From assembly GCA_003599815.1 (NCBI GenBank), contig QZJZ01000089.1, positions 1 through 36,194 on the forward strand: a DNA stretch of 36,194 bases, given 5' to 3'. The notes under the pieces were generated by a model. The model saw nothing but the letters and a program-made list of their open reading frames with translations, was not told where the DNA came from and made no database searches. This DNA is from Candidatus Auribacter fodinae. GTDB lineage: Bacteria; Auribacterota; Auribacteria; Auribacterales; Auribacteraceae. Positions within the stretch are counted from its first letter, which is position 1; each line of letters begins with the position of its first letter. This document shows, piece by piece, positions 18,207 through 27,459 of the stretch. A program made the position numbers and the translations under genes.

Positions 18207-19741
18207 AAACCCTCATAAACATTCTGTCAAATACCATAGTAAGGTTTATTCCCCTTGCCGCATCATTTTTTTTGATCCCAGTCATCATAAATTATGTGGG
18301 GATAGAGGTATACGGAGCATGGGCAGTGCTTGGCGCGTTTGTAGGCATGGCTCCGGTCATGAATATGGGATTTGGTTTTGTGCTCGAAAAAGAAGTCGCT
18401 CGCCTCAAATCCCGTGAAAACGACCCGATGCTTGTTACTAATTTCCTCTTTTCGACACTCCCTATCCAGTTTATTATTGCGGCTGTCATAATGGCGCTTT
18501 TTCTTCTTGTTATTCACGGTATACTGGACATAACCAACATGTCACCAGTATTAAGACAAAGCTTTTATAATCTTCAGTACCTGCTTCTTCTTTTTTTATT
18601 CTTTAAATACTTCTCAAATAATTTTATGAGCATTGTCATGGGAATGGAACGTCATTATATCTTAATGGCAATAAATTTTTTTTACATGGTTGCCTATGTT
18701 ATTTCAGTACTCACTATACTTCCAAGTCACCCCAACCTGCTAGGGCTTGTTATCTGTAATTCCATTGCCATGCTGACTATGTTTGTGTCTCTGCTGTTTT
18801 ATATATTGTTTCATTTAACCATAGATCTGAAAAAACTCCGCTTTCATCGGCTGGAACGCTCAATATTCGGATACAGTGCGCATGCCTTTACGTTGCAGTT
18901 ATGCGCGTTACTTCTCTTTAACGCCGGAAAAGTTATACTTGGCGCGCTCGTATCCGTAGTAGAGGTTTCGTATTATGACGTCGCCTATAAAATATTTGAT
19001 ATTATCCGTTTTACCTTTGATTCAATGTCACGAGTGTTCCTGCCTAAAGCATCTGGGTTAAAGGAAATGAACAAGATGCATATTCTCAGTTATTTAATAC
19101 ACAGGGGCACACTGCATCTTGTAGCTTTTTGGGGAGCGTTATCCATACCTATTTATATTTTTATCGATGATTTTATAGCCATATGGATGGGGCCTGATTT
19201 CAGCAAATCGGTAGCTATTCTCTACGTGTTACTCGCGACATCCGGGTTTATTGTGTTGTCACGCATCAGCTTGAATGTGTTCCTCGGACTGGGAAAACTA
19301 AAGTGGTATACGTTTATCAGAACAACATCAACAGTACTATATATAATCATCGCGTTTTTCTTAACAAAAAGATTTGGTGCTGTAGGACTTGCGAGTTCTC
19401 TTCTGATCTATTCTGTTATATCGGAACTGCTGGTGATGATTTACTCGTTCAAAGAATTTGAAATAAGTATGACACAATTCATATTCAAGGATTTGACGAG
19501 GCTCGGAGCCTTATTTATTATATGCGGCTCAGTTGCGAATTACCTTATTTACCCGTTTCTTCCGCCGTCATATCTGTCGTGTATACTTATATTTCTGATA
19601 TTTAACACCTTATTCGGAACGCTTTATTTTTTTATTATGATTACGTCAAAAGAAAAACAACTTGCCCGCAGTATCATGACTCACTGCATTGAAATAACGC
19701 TTGGGACACTGCACAAAATAAAAGAAAAAGTTATTCGGTAG
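18200..19741 (+). CDS. Wzx-like polysaccharide flippase
   Basis: A 513-residue inner-membrane protein with about 12-14 hydrophobic helices. The N-terminus (NTIVRFIPLAASFFLIPVII, then YVGIEVYGAWAVLGAF) is typical of the polysaccharide-exporter branch of the MOP superfamily (Wzx/RfbX). The later RTTSTVLYIIIAFFLTKRFGAVGLASS segment matches the second half of the fold. Such proteins flip undecaprenyl-pyrophosphate-linked oligosaccharide units across the inner membrane. It follows the polymerase-like and pyruvyl transferase genes, giving a Wzx/Wzy-type arrangement. Its 3' end overlaps the 3' end of the opposite-strand asparagine-synthetase-like gene by 11 bases, with no terminator between. Confidence 0.88.
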   Translation: MLKTLINILSNTIVRFIPLAASFFLIPVIINYVGIEVYGAWAVLGAFVGMAPVMNMGFGFVLEKEVARLKSRENDPMLVTNFLFSTLPIQFIIAAVIMALFLLVIHGILDITNMSPVLRQSFYNLQYLLLLFLFFKYFSNNFMSIVMGMERHYILMAINFFYMVAYVISVLTILPSHPNLLGLVICNSIAMLTMFVSLLFYILFHLTIDLKKLRFHRLERSIFGYSAHAFTLQLCALLLFNAGKVILGALVSVVEVSYYDVAYKIFDIIRFTFDSMSRVFLPKASGLKEMNKMHILSYLIHRGTLHLVAFWGALSIPIYIFIDDFIAIWMGPDFSKSVAILYVLLATSGFIVLSRISLNVFLGLGKLKWYTFIRTTSTVLYIIIAFFLTKRFGAVGLASSLLIYSVISELLVMIYSFKEFEISMTQFIFKDLTRLGALFIICGSVANYLIYPFLPPSYLSCILIFLIFNTLFGTLYFFIMITSKEKQLARSIMTHCIEITLGTLHKIKEKVIR

Positions 19742-21443
19742 CCAATTCGTCCTTTAGCGCTTCCACGGATTCATTATTTATCACCAATCGTTTCCAGATG
19801 GCGTAATTCAGCATATTCCAGTATATCATTGACAATTTAGGACTTGTAGACTGGACAGTACGGATAGTGTCTTTATCTACCACTTTAGAAGACAACGCGA
19901 CAAACGGCTCGAAAGTTCCGCCTTTCTGAGCCCATCGTTTCGGAGCAACTCCGAACCCGCTTTTTCTCCGGTTAATTATGAATTCAGGCACACCACACCG
20001 GCGCGCGATTTCCTTACGTATACAATTCTGCGGAGGCTGAAGTTTTATTTTCCACGGCACACTAAACATATACTCCAGCAAAGACTCGTCATAAAGCGGT
20101 GAATGAAGAATTTTTCCGCACGCCTCAGCGGCTTTTGCCCATATTGACATAGTGATGTCCTCATCTCCAAGCAAAGAATACAATGAATAAACATCAAAGA
20201 CAGATCTATCGGTATAGAATTCAAGAGAGGCCAACTGCGAAGCAAAGATATCAGATGGTTTTACATTAAAATGATCACACACCCACTCTATTGACCCATA
20301 ATCATGCCATGACCAGATCGGGTTATGCGGATCAGACAAAGATAAACTCATCTTATGAAGATTGCCCAGACTATTTACAAACCCGATTCCCCTCCCTGTC
20401 GCATTGGCAATAACTCCACCGATTCCACGTATCGGAGCAAACGTGAACAAGCGATACACAGGTTTATCAAGCATGTACAAATGATTCCTGAAATTACCGA
20501 ATGTGCCGCCAGCGCCAACACCCTGTATAACAATCTTTTTATCCGAGGGTATGCCTTTTTTAAACAATAAATACAACATGACCGACTGAAGATGATGTAC
20601 CGGCTGTTCAGCGGCGGCAATGGTATCAATTAAGCCATACAAGTAATCGTTCGTCGTTGCCTCGAAATATTCGTGATTGATGCTCAACGCATCCTTCGCT
20701 GTTAAAGCATACTCTTTCTCAATGTTGCTGGTTTCAGACTCAAAGGGATAGCCTGTGGAATACGAGATGTCCAGTCCAAAGAGATCCTGTCCCAGTTTTG
20801 TGGTAATACTTGAATCTATACCGCCGCTTAAAAGTACCGCAAGGCTCTCGCTTTTTGAAGATAACCCTTCCATAGACTGCCTGAGAAAAGAACACGATTT
20901 GTCCGCAACCTCAGACAGGGTAACGCCGTTTTTTGCCGGCATTGGCGGTTTATATCGCTCCAGCGGATGCACTGTACACGCATCACCAAGGCAATCCACC
21001 TTCAATGTACTGCCCATCGGCATCTGATATATCCCCTTTAAAAGCGTATTCGGGGGCATCACATAACGGTATACATAGTATTCAGGAAGCATAGCAGGAT
21101 TTTCCTGAAGCAGTATACCCGCATTTCTGAGTAACCCCAGATGAGATGCACAAAAAAATTCATCGTTTGATGAGTGATAATATATCGACCTGCCGGAACT
21201 AGTCGGTTTATAAACAGACAGCGATTGTTTATTTTTATCAAATCTGATCTTATTATACGATACATCTTCTGAGCCGACCGGTGACTCAAAAAAAACAATT
21301 TCCGCCGGAGATTCAGAACATCGGCTAAAATAATTATCGTGAATAATAGTTAGAAAATATTTCCCCGCAGTATGCTCCTTAACAGCCATCCCGTCAAACT
21401 TTTTCATATCGAGCCTTTTACGGGTCAACACAGCGATAAACAT
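19731..21443 (-). CDS. asparagine-synthetase-like protein with degenerate amidotransferase site
   Basis: A 570-residue protein with the two-domain layout of glutamine-hydrolysing asparagine synthetase. The N-terminal half is Ntn-like and the C-terminal half is an ATP-pyrophosphatase domain with an intact PP-loop, SGGIDSS (206-212). Two points are abnormal. The chain starts MFIAV rather than Met-Cys-Gly, so the catalytic Cys2 for glutamine hydrolysis is missing; the strong AAGGGAGAAGG directly upstream supports this start. And the usual GEG-x-DE-x-FGGY motif reads GVGAGGTFGNF (about 308-318), losing its acidic residues. It may adenylate a carboxylate and form an amide with ammonia or another amine, as beta-lactam synthetase relatives do, or be inactive. 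Similar proteins occur in exosortase/polysaccharide loci. It is the only - strand gene in the locus. Confidence 0.85.
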   Translation of the reverse strand: MFIAVLTRKRLDMKKFDGMAVKEHTAGKYFLTIIHDNYFSRCSESPAEIVFFESPVGSEDVSYNKIRFDKNKQSLSVYKPTSSGRSIYYHSSNDEFFCASHLGLLRNAGILLQENPAMLPEYYVYRYVMPPNTLLKGIYQMPMGSTLKVDCLGDACTVHPLERYKPPMPAKNGVTLSEVADKSCSFLRQSMEGLSSKSESLAVLLSGGIDSSITTKLGQDLFGLDISYSTGYPFESETSNIEKEYALTAKDALSINHEYFEATTNDYLYGLIDTIAAAEQPVHHLQSVMLYLLFKKGIPSDKKIVIQGVGAGGTFGNFRNHLYMLDKPVYRLFTFAPIRGIGGVIANATGRGIGFVNSLGNLHKMSLSLSDPHNPIWSWHDYGSIEWVCDHFNVKPSDIFASQLASLEFYTDRSVFDVYSLYSLLGDEDITMSIWAKAAEACGKILHSPLYDESLLEYMFSVPWKIKLQPPQNCIRKEIARRCGVPEFIINRRKSGFGVAPKRWAQKGGTFEPFVALSSKVVDKDTIRTVQSTSPKLSMIYWNMLNYAIWKRLVINNESVEALKDELATE

Positions 21444-21635
21444 ACCTTCTCCCTTCCGCCATCAGACGCATAACGTGCATCCAGAATAATCCTATTGTAG
21501 TTACGTCTACATCTTAGTTATTCACACAATAATAAATCAACAAAAAAATACTGTACATAATCGATATTACTACAAGTTACTTGATGAATGACGCTCTTTA
21601 CCGTAATATGTACAAAAACAACCGGATTAAATTGT
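21444..21635. promoter_or_regulatory. divergent intergenic region
   Basis: This AT-rich stretch separates the diverging asparagine-synthetase-like gene (-) and the secreted glycoside-hydrolase-like gene (+) and must hold promoters for at least the - strand gene. On the - strand, AAGGGAGAAGG lies right before the ATG at 21443. No convincing -35/-10 pair was found on either strand. A short inverted repeat (TGTAG-TTACGT-CTACA, 21496-21511) is present but too short to call an operator. Confidence 0.35.
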
Positions 21636-24600
21636 ATGATACGTTTCTTATACACATTTTTAGTTTTCACACTGGTACACACATCTGTTTTATATGCCAA
21701 TGACCTTCCTTTTGAGCTTGATCCTGCCAATTCCCGATGGAACGCGGAGGTATTAAGCGTTCCCGGAAAATATATAATCTCCTATTTACCAGCTAATAAG
21801 CAACCCGGCAACTGCAACCATACCGTGAATGCATCCGCCAGTTCACCCGCTGAAAAAACGTTTGAAGTGAAAATACTGGCAAAAAATAGCGAATTTGGCT
21901 GGAAGGAAATGCGTATCGGGTCAGAATGGGTATCCAGCTGGTATCCCTATGCCGTTCGGTTTTCAGTACAGCAATCACTCAAATCGTCATCATGGACCGT
22001 AAACGGAAAATCATTCACCATTTCCGGCACGCACAAACAGGATATTGTCGTTGAATTGGGCCGCATGTCAAAACAGCTTGATGAGCTTATTTTCAAATCC
22101 GGCGACTTTCTTAATACCATTCAGTTTTCAAATCTTGAAATTGTCAGGCCATCTGTTAAACGGTATTTTATGAAAACTTTTGAGGTTAATAAAACCATCA
22201 GTTCATCCGAACTGGTTATTTCAACAGCGCCGTATTTCATCTTATTTATCAATGGGAAAAAAGTGATAGAAAAAGGCGCAGGCAACGATTTTGACCGTAC
22301 GCTGACACGTATTGACTGTACCAGATTTCTCCGCAAAGGAATAAATACCGTTTCGGTTGAGTGTGAATCCATGTACTGGAAATACACTATCCCTGATATA
22401 GAGGATATTTACAACTTTTTCCAGTTGGAAGGTATTATTTATTATGAAGACGGCACATACTACCGTTTTTTTACCGACTCGACGTGGAAAGCATCTTTCG
22501 CAACTCCGCATAATTGGCCAAATTCCGATATTTCAGCACCACAATGGCTAAACCCGATATCAAAAGGCCGTGTGCAGGCAGTTACCAGCGGACACGGACA
22601 GGCAGGACCCGGCTGGTATACTGACCCTCCATACTACGGTCCCATACAAATCAAGCTCACGGACAAAAAATACCCCTTTTTTAAAGAGAATGAGGATATA
22701 TGGTTTTCCGTAACCTGTCATATCCCGGAGAAAGATGCATCCAACGCCGTATTACATTATACCATAAAGGATTTTTCAAGCTATACCCCTGTTTACACAT
22801 CTGAGGAACAGCTTCAGGACTGGAATACAGGGACAGCTGGTGTACCGTTCCCCTCTGCTGTAAAACTCCAGCAAGGCTGCTACCTTCTGGAAACGTCACT
22901 GGTTATCAACAACCAATTAATTGATAAAAGATATGATGAATTTGTTGTTATCGGTAAAATCCATCAGGAAACAGCACCATCAATCAGCTTTGATAACCTG
23001 CCTCTGAAACGAGTGGACTACATTGACTGCTCATCATGGTTTTCACTGCGGCGTATGTTAGCATCCCCGTCCAGAGTCCTGACCACCGAAGCTATCGGAG
23101 ACTACACCCGCCGCATACGTAAACCGTTTGGGTCATATCGGGAAACACGTCCGAATGCTTATTCGTGGATTTCTTACGCGCTCCGTGTAACGAATCCTTT
23201 TAAACCACACATTATACGTGTCATGTACCCTGATGACAGCGAAAGGACTATGGGGTTTGCCATACATGAAAAAGGTATATTCCAACGTTTAAGCGGAATT
23301 CCTGACAACGCCGGAATATTACGCGCTTCTTCAGGAGTATATACAGGGGGCAATGCAAAAATTTCGCATTCCATGCAGAAGCTGGATATTCTTTACTGGC
23401 CGAACACCAAAACGCCAACATTGACCATTGTGAATAACCAGCATAACAAATGTGCGGCTGTCAGTTCTATCGAAGTACTGGAATTAGACGGAGACCTGCC
23501 CGCACTTCAGATACCGGATTCAAACGGCGATTCCCTGATCGGTACCATGAGCGAACGCGCCGATTATACACTGCCCCGCACATTTTACGCAGGCCCATAC
23601 AGAAACAAATTTGCACATAACCTTCTGAACTGCGATTTTACCGGGTTCTACAAAGGATGGTACACTACTCTGCGTAACTTTATACAGTATATGCGGTTCA
23701 CCGGACAAAACCTCTATATCCCCTCTTTGTACATGTACTACACCCGCAACTACCCGTGCGCTTCACAAAACAGTGCTGATATTTCCCTCGAGGAGAAAAA
23801 GGATTATTTTTCCCTCCTTGCGGCGATGTGCGAGGCAAACGATATTTCCCTCCTGCTCGGAATCGAATTTATGGGTACAGAGCAAACCCGCAACGAACTG
23901 AATAACAACAGTGACACGCAGATACGCAATGACGGCGCCGATACTCTGCGCCTTGTATCACGTGCAGGACAGCAGGCATACAGCCGATGGGGACAGGCAG
24001 GGCTTGATCCCTCTTCACCCCTCGTACGTGATGCGTTTTTGTCTATTATCAGGGAATGTGCCGAAACATATAACGGATTCTCTTCCATAAAAGGATTCGT
24101 AATTTATGCCGGAGGCGAACTGTTCCCTTCTTTCGGGCCGTTTCGGTCACGTGAGTTTCATGAAATGCGCGATTCATTAAACTGGGGATACGGTGACCTT
24201 ACTATACAGAAATTTGAGAGCGATACCGGCATCGTTGTTCCCTCGGATAAAACAAGCCCGCAACGATTCCAGCAACGGTTTGAATTTTTGACTGCAAAAC
24301 AAAAAGATACGTGGATCGACTGGCGGGTTGATACCGTATCCGATATAATCAGTAAAACGCATTCAATCATCAAATCGTATAGGCCGGACTGGTCAACACG
24401 GGTAGTTTTTTTCATTCCAAATTGGGACGACATAAATGATATCGGCGAAGGGAAAATAACGTTTCGCAACCTGTTAATGTATGCCGGACTGAATCCTGAC
24501 AGATTCAGCGATACGTCTGATCTATCGTTCGTTCCAATAATTCGTCAGACCGGATCACGATGGATAAAATCATATTTTAATGATTACAATTCCTATCATC

Positions 24601-25199
24601 ACAATGCCATGGCATCATACAATTCATCCGACGAATTCAGTGAACTGTTTCCCAGTTCAAAACATAGTTCTGCATTTATTCATTGCGGCTTTATGACCGA
24701 ATGTTCGCTGGAAACACAACAAGGGTGGATGTGGAGCAGCACTTTTTTTCTCGGGTATCCTGTTCCTGCTGATATCTATTTTCTGGAATCATACGCCAAA
24801 ACGATGGCAGCGTTCTCACCGACAACCCTGTTTCTGTTCTGGACAGATATGATGCATAAAGTCGGACAGGAAGAGGAACTGTCGCGCTTCACACGCTCGT
24901 TCAGGACACTTCACACTGGTAATTATAAAAAACTGTACTCTTCGCAGGATCTTTATGTGTACGCTAATATATCAAAGAAAAATGCTGTTCTGTATGTGGT
25001 CAACACCTCTGATTCCCCTGCCTCACTAACGATACATACTGCGGCGCGAATACATAATATATCCCTAAGCCCTGAACCGTCCGCCGGTTCTGCCGATAAA
25101 AATGTATATCATTTACACTTAACGCCATTTGCTTTACAAACGTACACAATAACATCTGAGAATGATGCACCGGATATAACCTTCACGAGGAATAAATGA
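21636..25199 (+). CDS. 1187-residue secreted glycoside-hydrolase-like protein
   Basis: I chose the ATG at 21636 because it starts a clean signal peptide (MIRFLYTFLVFTLVHTSVLYA, cut before NDLPF). An in-frame ATG at 21588 would add 16 residues. An N-terminal beta region is followed at about 173-250 by a galactose-binding-like module (PYFILFINGKKVIEKG, then DCTRFLRKGINTVSVECE) resembling the N-terminal domain of alpha-L-rhamnosidases. More beta modules follow. A TIM-barrel-like region spans about 647-1075, with GFVIYAGGELF placing E828 after a core strand where a catalytic acid is common, and STRVVFFIPNW later. The end is a short beta domain. Family and substrate are not recognised. Its four-base ATGA overlap with a GT2 gene ties it to polysaccharide synthesis, so it may trim or edit the exported polymer. 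Confidence 0.75.
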   Translation: MIRFLYTFLVFTLVHTSVLYANDLPFELDPANSRWNAEVLSVPGKYIISYLPANKQPGNCNHTVNASASSPAEKTFEVKILAKNSEFGWKEMRIGSEWVSSWYPYAVRFSVQQSLKSSSWTVNGKSFTISGTHKQDIVVELGRMSKQLDELIFKSGDFLNTIQFSNLEIVRPSVKRYFMKTFEVNKTISSSELVISTAPYFILFINGKKVIEKGAGNDFDRTLTRIDCTRFLRKGINTVSVECESMYWKYTIPDIEDIYNFFQLEGIIYYEDGTYYRFFTDSTWKASFATPHNWPNSDISAPQWLNPISKGRVQAVTSGHGQAGPGWYTDPPYYGPIQIKLTDKKYPFFKENEDIWFSVTCHIPEKDASNAVLHYTIKDFSSYTPVYTSEEQLQDWNTGTAGVPFPSAVKLQQGCYLLETSLVINNQLIDKRYDEFVVIGKIHQETAPSISFDNLPLKRVDYIDCSSWFSLRRMLASPSRVLTTEAIGDYTRRIRKPFGSYRETRPNAYSWISYALRVTNPFKPHIIRVMYPDDSERTMGFAIHEKGIFQRLSGIPDNAGILRASSGVYTGGNAKISHSMQKLDILYWPNTKTPTLTIVNNQHNKCAAVSSIEVLELDGDLPALQIPDSNGDSLIGTMSERADYTLPRTFYAGPYRNKFAHNLLNCDFTGFYKGWYTTLRNFIQYMRFTGQNLYIPSLYMYYTRNYPCASQNSADISLEEKKDYFSLLAAMCEANDISLLLGIEFMGTEQTRNELNNNSDTQIRNDGADTLRLVSRAGQQAYSRWGQAGLDPSSPLVRDAFLSIIRECAETYNGFSSIKGFVIYAGGELFPSFGPFRSREFHEMRDSLNWGYGDLTIQKFESDTGIVVPSDKTSPQRFQQRFEFLTAKQKDTWIDWRVDTVSDIISKTHSIIKSYRPDWSTRVVFFIPNWDDINDIGEGKITFRNLLMYAGLNPDRFSDTSDLSFVPIIRQTGSRWIKSYFNDYNSYHHNAMASYNSSDEFSELFPSSKHSSAFIHCGFMTECSLETQQGWMWSSTFFLGYPVPADIYFLESYAKTMAAFSPTTLFLFWTDMMHKVGQEEELSRFTRSFRTLHTGNYKKLYSSQDLYVYANISKKNAVLYVVNTSDSPASLTIHTAARIHNISLSPEPSAGSADKNVYHLHLTPFALQTYTITSENDAPDITFTRNK

Positions 25200-26143
25200 G
25201 CATCAAGGTCTCCATCATTATTATTAATTACAACACTGTGGATCTTCTGAAAAAATGCCTTTCTTCTATTAAACAATACTGCACACGCGATGATATCGAA
25301 ATTATTGTGGTGGACAATAATTCGCACGATAACAGTGTCGCCATGGTTCAGTCTGAATTTCCCGATGTCGTTCTGATAGCAAGCAAAACAAATCTCGGTT
25401 TTGTGAAGGGCAACAACCTTGCGGCAAAACAGGCAAAAGGGAAATACGTTCTTCTGCTCAACAGTGACACGGAACTGACAGAAGACGGCATTGACGGAAT
25501 TATCGATTTCATGGATAAAACCCCTGATGCAGGAGTTGTCGGAGGAAAGATACTGTTTCCAAACAAAACGCTTCAGTTGTCTTGCAGGCGCTTTTCTCTC
25601 TATCTCTCAGAATTCATCAACCAGACAACAGGTCTTGTAAAAGGAATTAATCCTTTCGCTTCATATATCAAGATGAAACACCTTGATTACGGTAAATCAC
25701 ATATAATTGACTGGGTCAGCGGTGCATACATGCTTATAAGAAACGACCTTATAAATGAAATAGGCTTGTTTGACGATGAAATATTTATGTTCTGCGAAGA
25801 TATGGACTTGTGCAAAAGAGTTTACAATCACGGTTATTCAGTTTATTATTTTCCGGGTTCTACTATTATTCATTACCATGGAGCGACGGCAAAAAAAAAT
25901 CCATCCCGAAGCATTTTTTATAGTTTTTGGAGTAGCTCGATTTACTTTAGAAAACACCGGGGCACACGATCGGCCGCCTTTTATAAAAGAACTGTTTTTA
26001 TTACATGGCATTTACTGAAAGCCTTTTTGATATTGCTGGGGTATATTTCGAAATCAAGCAAAATTAAAGAAAAAAAACTGCTTTTTACTGATCTTATATC
26101 ATTCTATAAGCACGCAACTCATGCGGCGGGAGACAATAAATGA
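25196..26143 (+). CDS. GT2-family glycosyltransferase (GT-A fold)
   Basis: A 315-residue glycosyltransferase with the GT-A signature from its first residues: VSIIIINYNTVDLLKKCLSS, EIIVVDNNSHDNS, KTNLGFVKGNN and LLLNSDTEL, whose Asp (D91) belongs to the metal/nucleotide-binding motif. DWVSGAYMLIRND and FMFCEDMDLCKRV follow as the acceptor-side motifs. This pattern is that of the rhamnosyltransferase-like GT2 branch (RfbF/WbbL type), although the sugar cannot be assigned. It probably acts at the inner face of the inner membrane on lipid-linked oligosaccharide. The C-terminus has one hydrophobic stretch (FITWHLLKAFLILLGYI) that may attach it to the membrane. It overlaps both neighbours by four bases (ATGA), upstream at 25196 and downstream at 26140. 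Confidence 0.9.
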   Translation: MSIKVSIIIINYNTVDLLKKCLSSIKQYCTRDDIEIIVVDNNSHDNSVAMVQSEFPDVVLIASKTNLGFVKGNNLAAKQAKGKYVLLLNSDTELTEDGIDGIIDFMDKTPDAGVVGGKILFPNKTLQLSCRRFSLYLSEFINQTTGLVKGINPFASYIKMKHLDYGKSHIIDWVSGAYMLIRNDLINEIGLFDDEIFMFCEDMDLCKRVYNHGYSVYYFPGSTIIHYHGATAKKNPSRSIFYSFWSSSIYFRKHRGTRSAAFYKRTVFITWHLLKAFLILLGYISKSSKIKEKKLLFTDLISFYKHATHAAGDNK

Positions 26144-27459
26144 ACATTTTTGAAACTATACAAAACATTGCTTACCAATGCATTGGAGACAAGCGTTACA
26201 GTTATTACAAAAGACTAAAAAATAACCTTTCCCTGTCAAGAGACGAAATGGTTTCTCTCCAGAACAGGTTGATCGGCAAATTAATCGTACATGCCTATCA
26301 CCATACTCGTTACTATCGCGAACTTATGGATTCGCTACATCTTAAACCTGAAGATATATCATGCAAAGAAGACCTGAAAAAACTGCCTTTGCTGAGTAAA
26401 TCCACGATTCGCGACAATTTTAACGCGCTAAAATCCGACGATCGGTTCGGCAATAAGTTGTTTGAGATGACCTCAGGTGGTTCAACAGGAAATCAAGCGC
26501 ATATATGCAAATCACCATATTTCAACCAGTATTCTAAAGCGGCGCTGTTGCGTAACAATTATATTACCGGCTGGGAACCCCGCGACAAGTCTGTCTGGCT
26601 TTGGGGGGCGCCGTATGAACATCAGAAACTTGAGGATTCACTGGTTTCCCGCATCGGAATTATTGTCAACCGGCGCCTGCTGTTTAACGCGTATAACTAT
26701 TCACCGGACGATTTCCCTGTATGGTATGAAAAAATATTGCGATTCCGACCAAAAATTATTTTCGGATACGCAACCATCATTCTTGATTTCGCAAAATACC
26801 TGAAAGCAAACAATCTTCTTATTCCCAACATTTCACATGTTGTCTCAACGACTGAAACTCTTCGCGAACGCGACCTGATTGCTGAGGTGTTCAAATGCCC
26901 TGTCTATGACTTTTATGGCTGTCGTGAAATCAATGGCGTGGGTGTAGAATTCCCTCCCGGAACAATGCGTATCGCAGATGACGTAGTAGCACTCAACATC
27001 TACGAGAACGGCGAGTTTGTAATAACCGCCCTGCACTCATACGGTTTTCCCCTCATTAACTATCGCCTGGGAGATAAAGGCTCAGCGATTGAAGAGTCCA
27101 CGTTAAAAAACGATTCTCTTCCGTTAAGCGCTCTGACACTCACTATTGGAAGAACTACGGATAACTTTATCAATTCATCAGGACGCTATATTTCTTCAAG
27201 CGCTTTATCGACTTATATTTCTACATTTAAAATCAATGTTGGTGAACAACAAATTATTCAGAAAAATTACAAAACTTTTGTGATACATTACGTACCGGAC
27301 GAAGGCTTTTCTGAAAAAAAGTATTCCGACGTTATCACAAAAGCTCTGGAAGAATATTTTGGATCGCCGCTTGATTTGACCATCACCCGTGTTGATAAAA
27401 TACCGTTGGAGAAAAGCGGTAAAAAACTCATGTTTAAACGGATGTTTCTCAATGACTAA
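26140..27459 (+). CDS. CapK/PaaK-like adenylate-forming enzyme
   Basis: A 439-residue member of the adenylate-forming (ANL) superfamily, nearest in pattern to phenylacetate-CoA ligase and the capsule protein CapK. The ATP-binding loop TSGGSTG is at 111-117. VVSTTETLRERD and VYDFYGCREINGVGVEF form the central motifs, YRLGDKGSAIEE the next, and IPLEKSGKKLMFKRMF near the C-terminus holds the lysine expected to act in adenylation. Such enzymes activate a carboxylate as acyl-AMP and pass it on, often to CoA. In polysaccharide loci the substrate and the receiver are mostly unknown. It lies between a GT2 and a GT4 gene and overlaps both, so it is probably part of the same pathway, perhaps acylating or amidating a sugar. 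Confidence 0.85.
   Translation: MNIFETIQNIAYQCIGDKRYSYYKRLKNNLSLSRDEMVSLQNRLIGKLIVHAYHHTRYYRELMDSLHLKPEDISCKEDLKKLPLLSKSTIRDNFNALKSDDRFGNKLFEMTSGGSTGNQAHICKSPYFNQYSKAALLRNNYITGWEPRDKSVWLWGAPYEHQKLEDSLVSRIGIIVNRRLLFNAYNYSPDDFPVWYEKILRFRPKIIFGYATIILDFAKYLKANNLLIPNISHVVSTTETLRERDLIAEVFKCPVYDFYGCREINGVGVEFPPGTMRIADDVVALNIYENGEFVITALHSYGFPLINYRLGDKGSAIEESTLKNDSLPLSALTLTIGRTTDNFINSSGRYISSSALSTYISTFKINVGEQQIIQKNYKTFVIHYVPDEGFSEKKYSDVITKALEEYFGSPLDLTITRVDKIPLEKSGKKLMFKRMFLND

Noticed and set aside
21496-21511. Inverted repeat TGTAG-TTACGT-CTACA as an operator
   Set aside because: Arms of five bases are expected by chance in a 190-base AT-rich region, and no promoter could be placed next to it.
27389-27451. 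Upstream start for the second GT4 glycosyltransferase
   Set aside because: It adds 21 residues that lie within the coding sequence of the CapK-like gene and do not fit the GT4 N-terminus; ATG 27452 matches the family and the short-overlap pattern.
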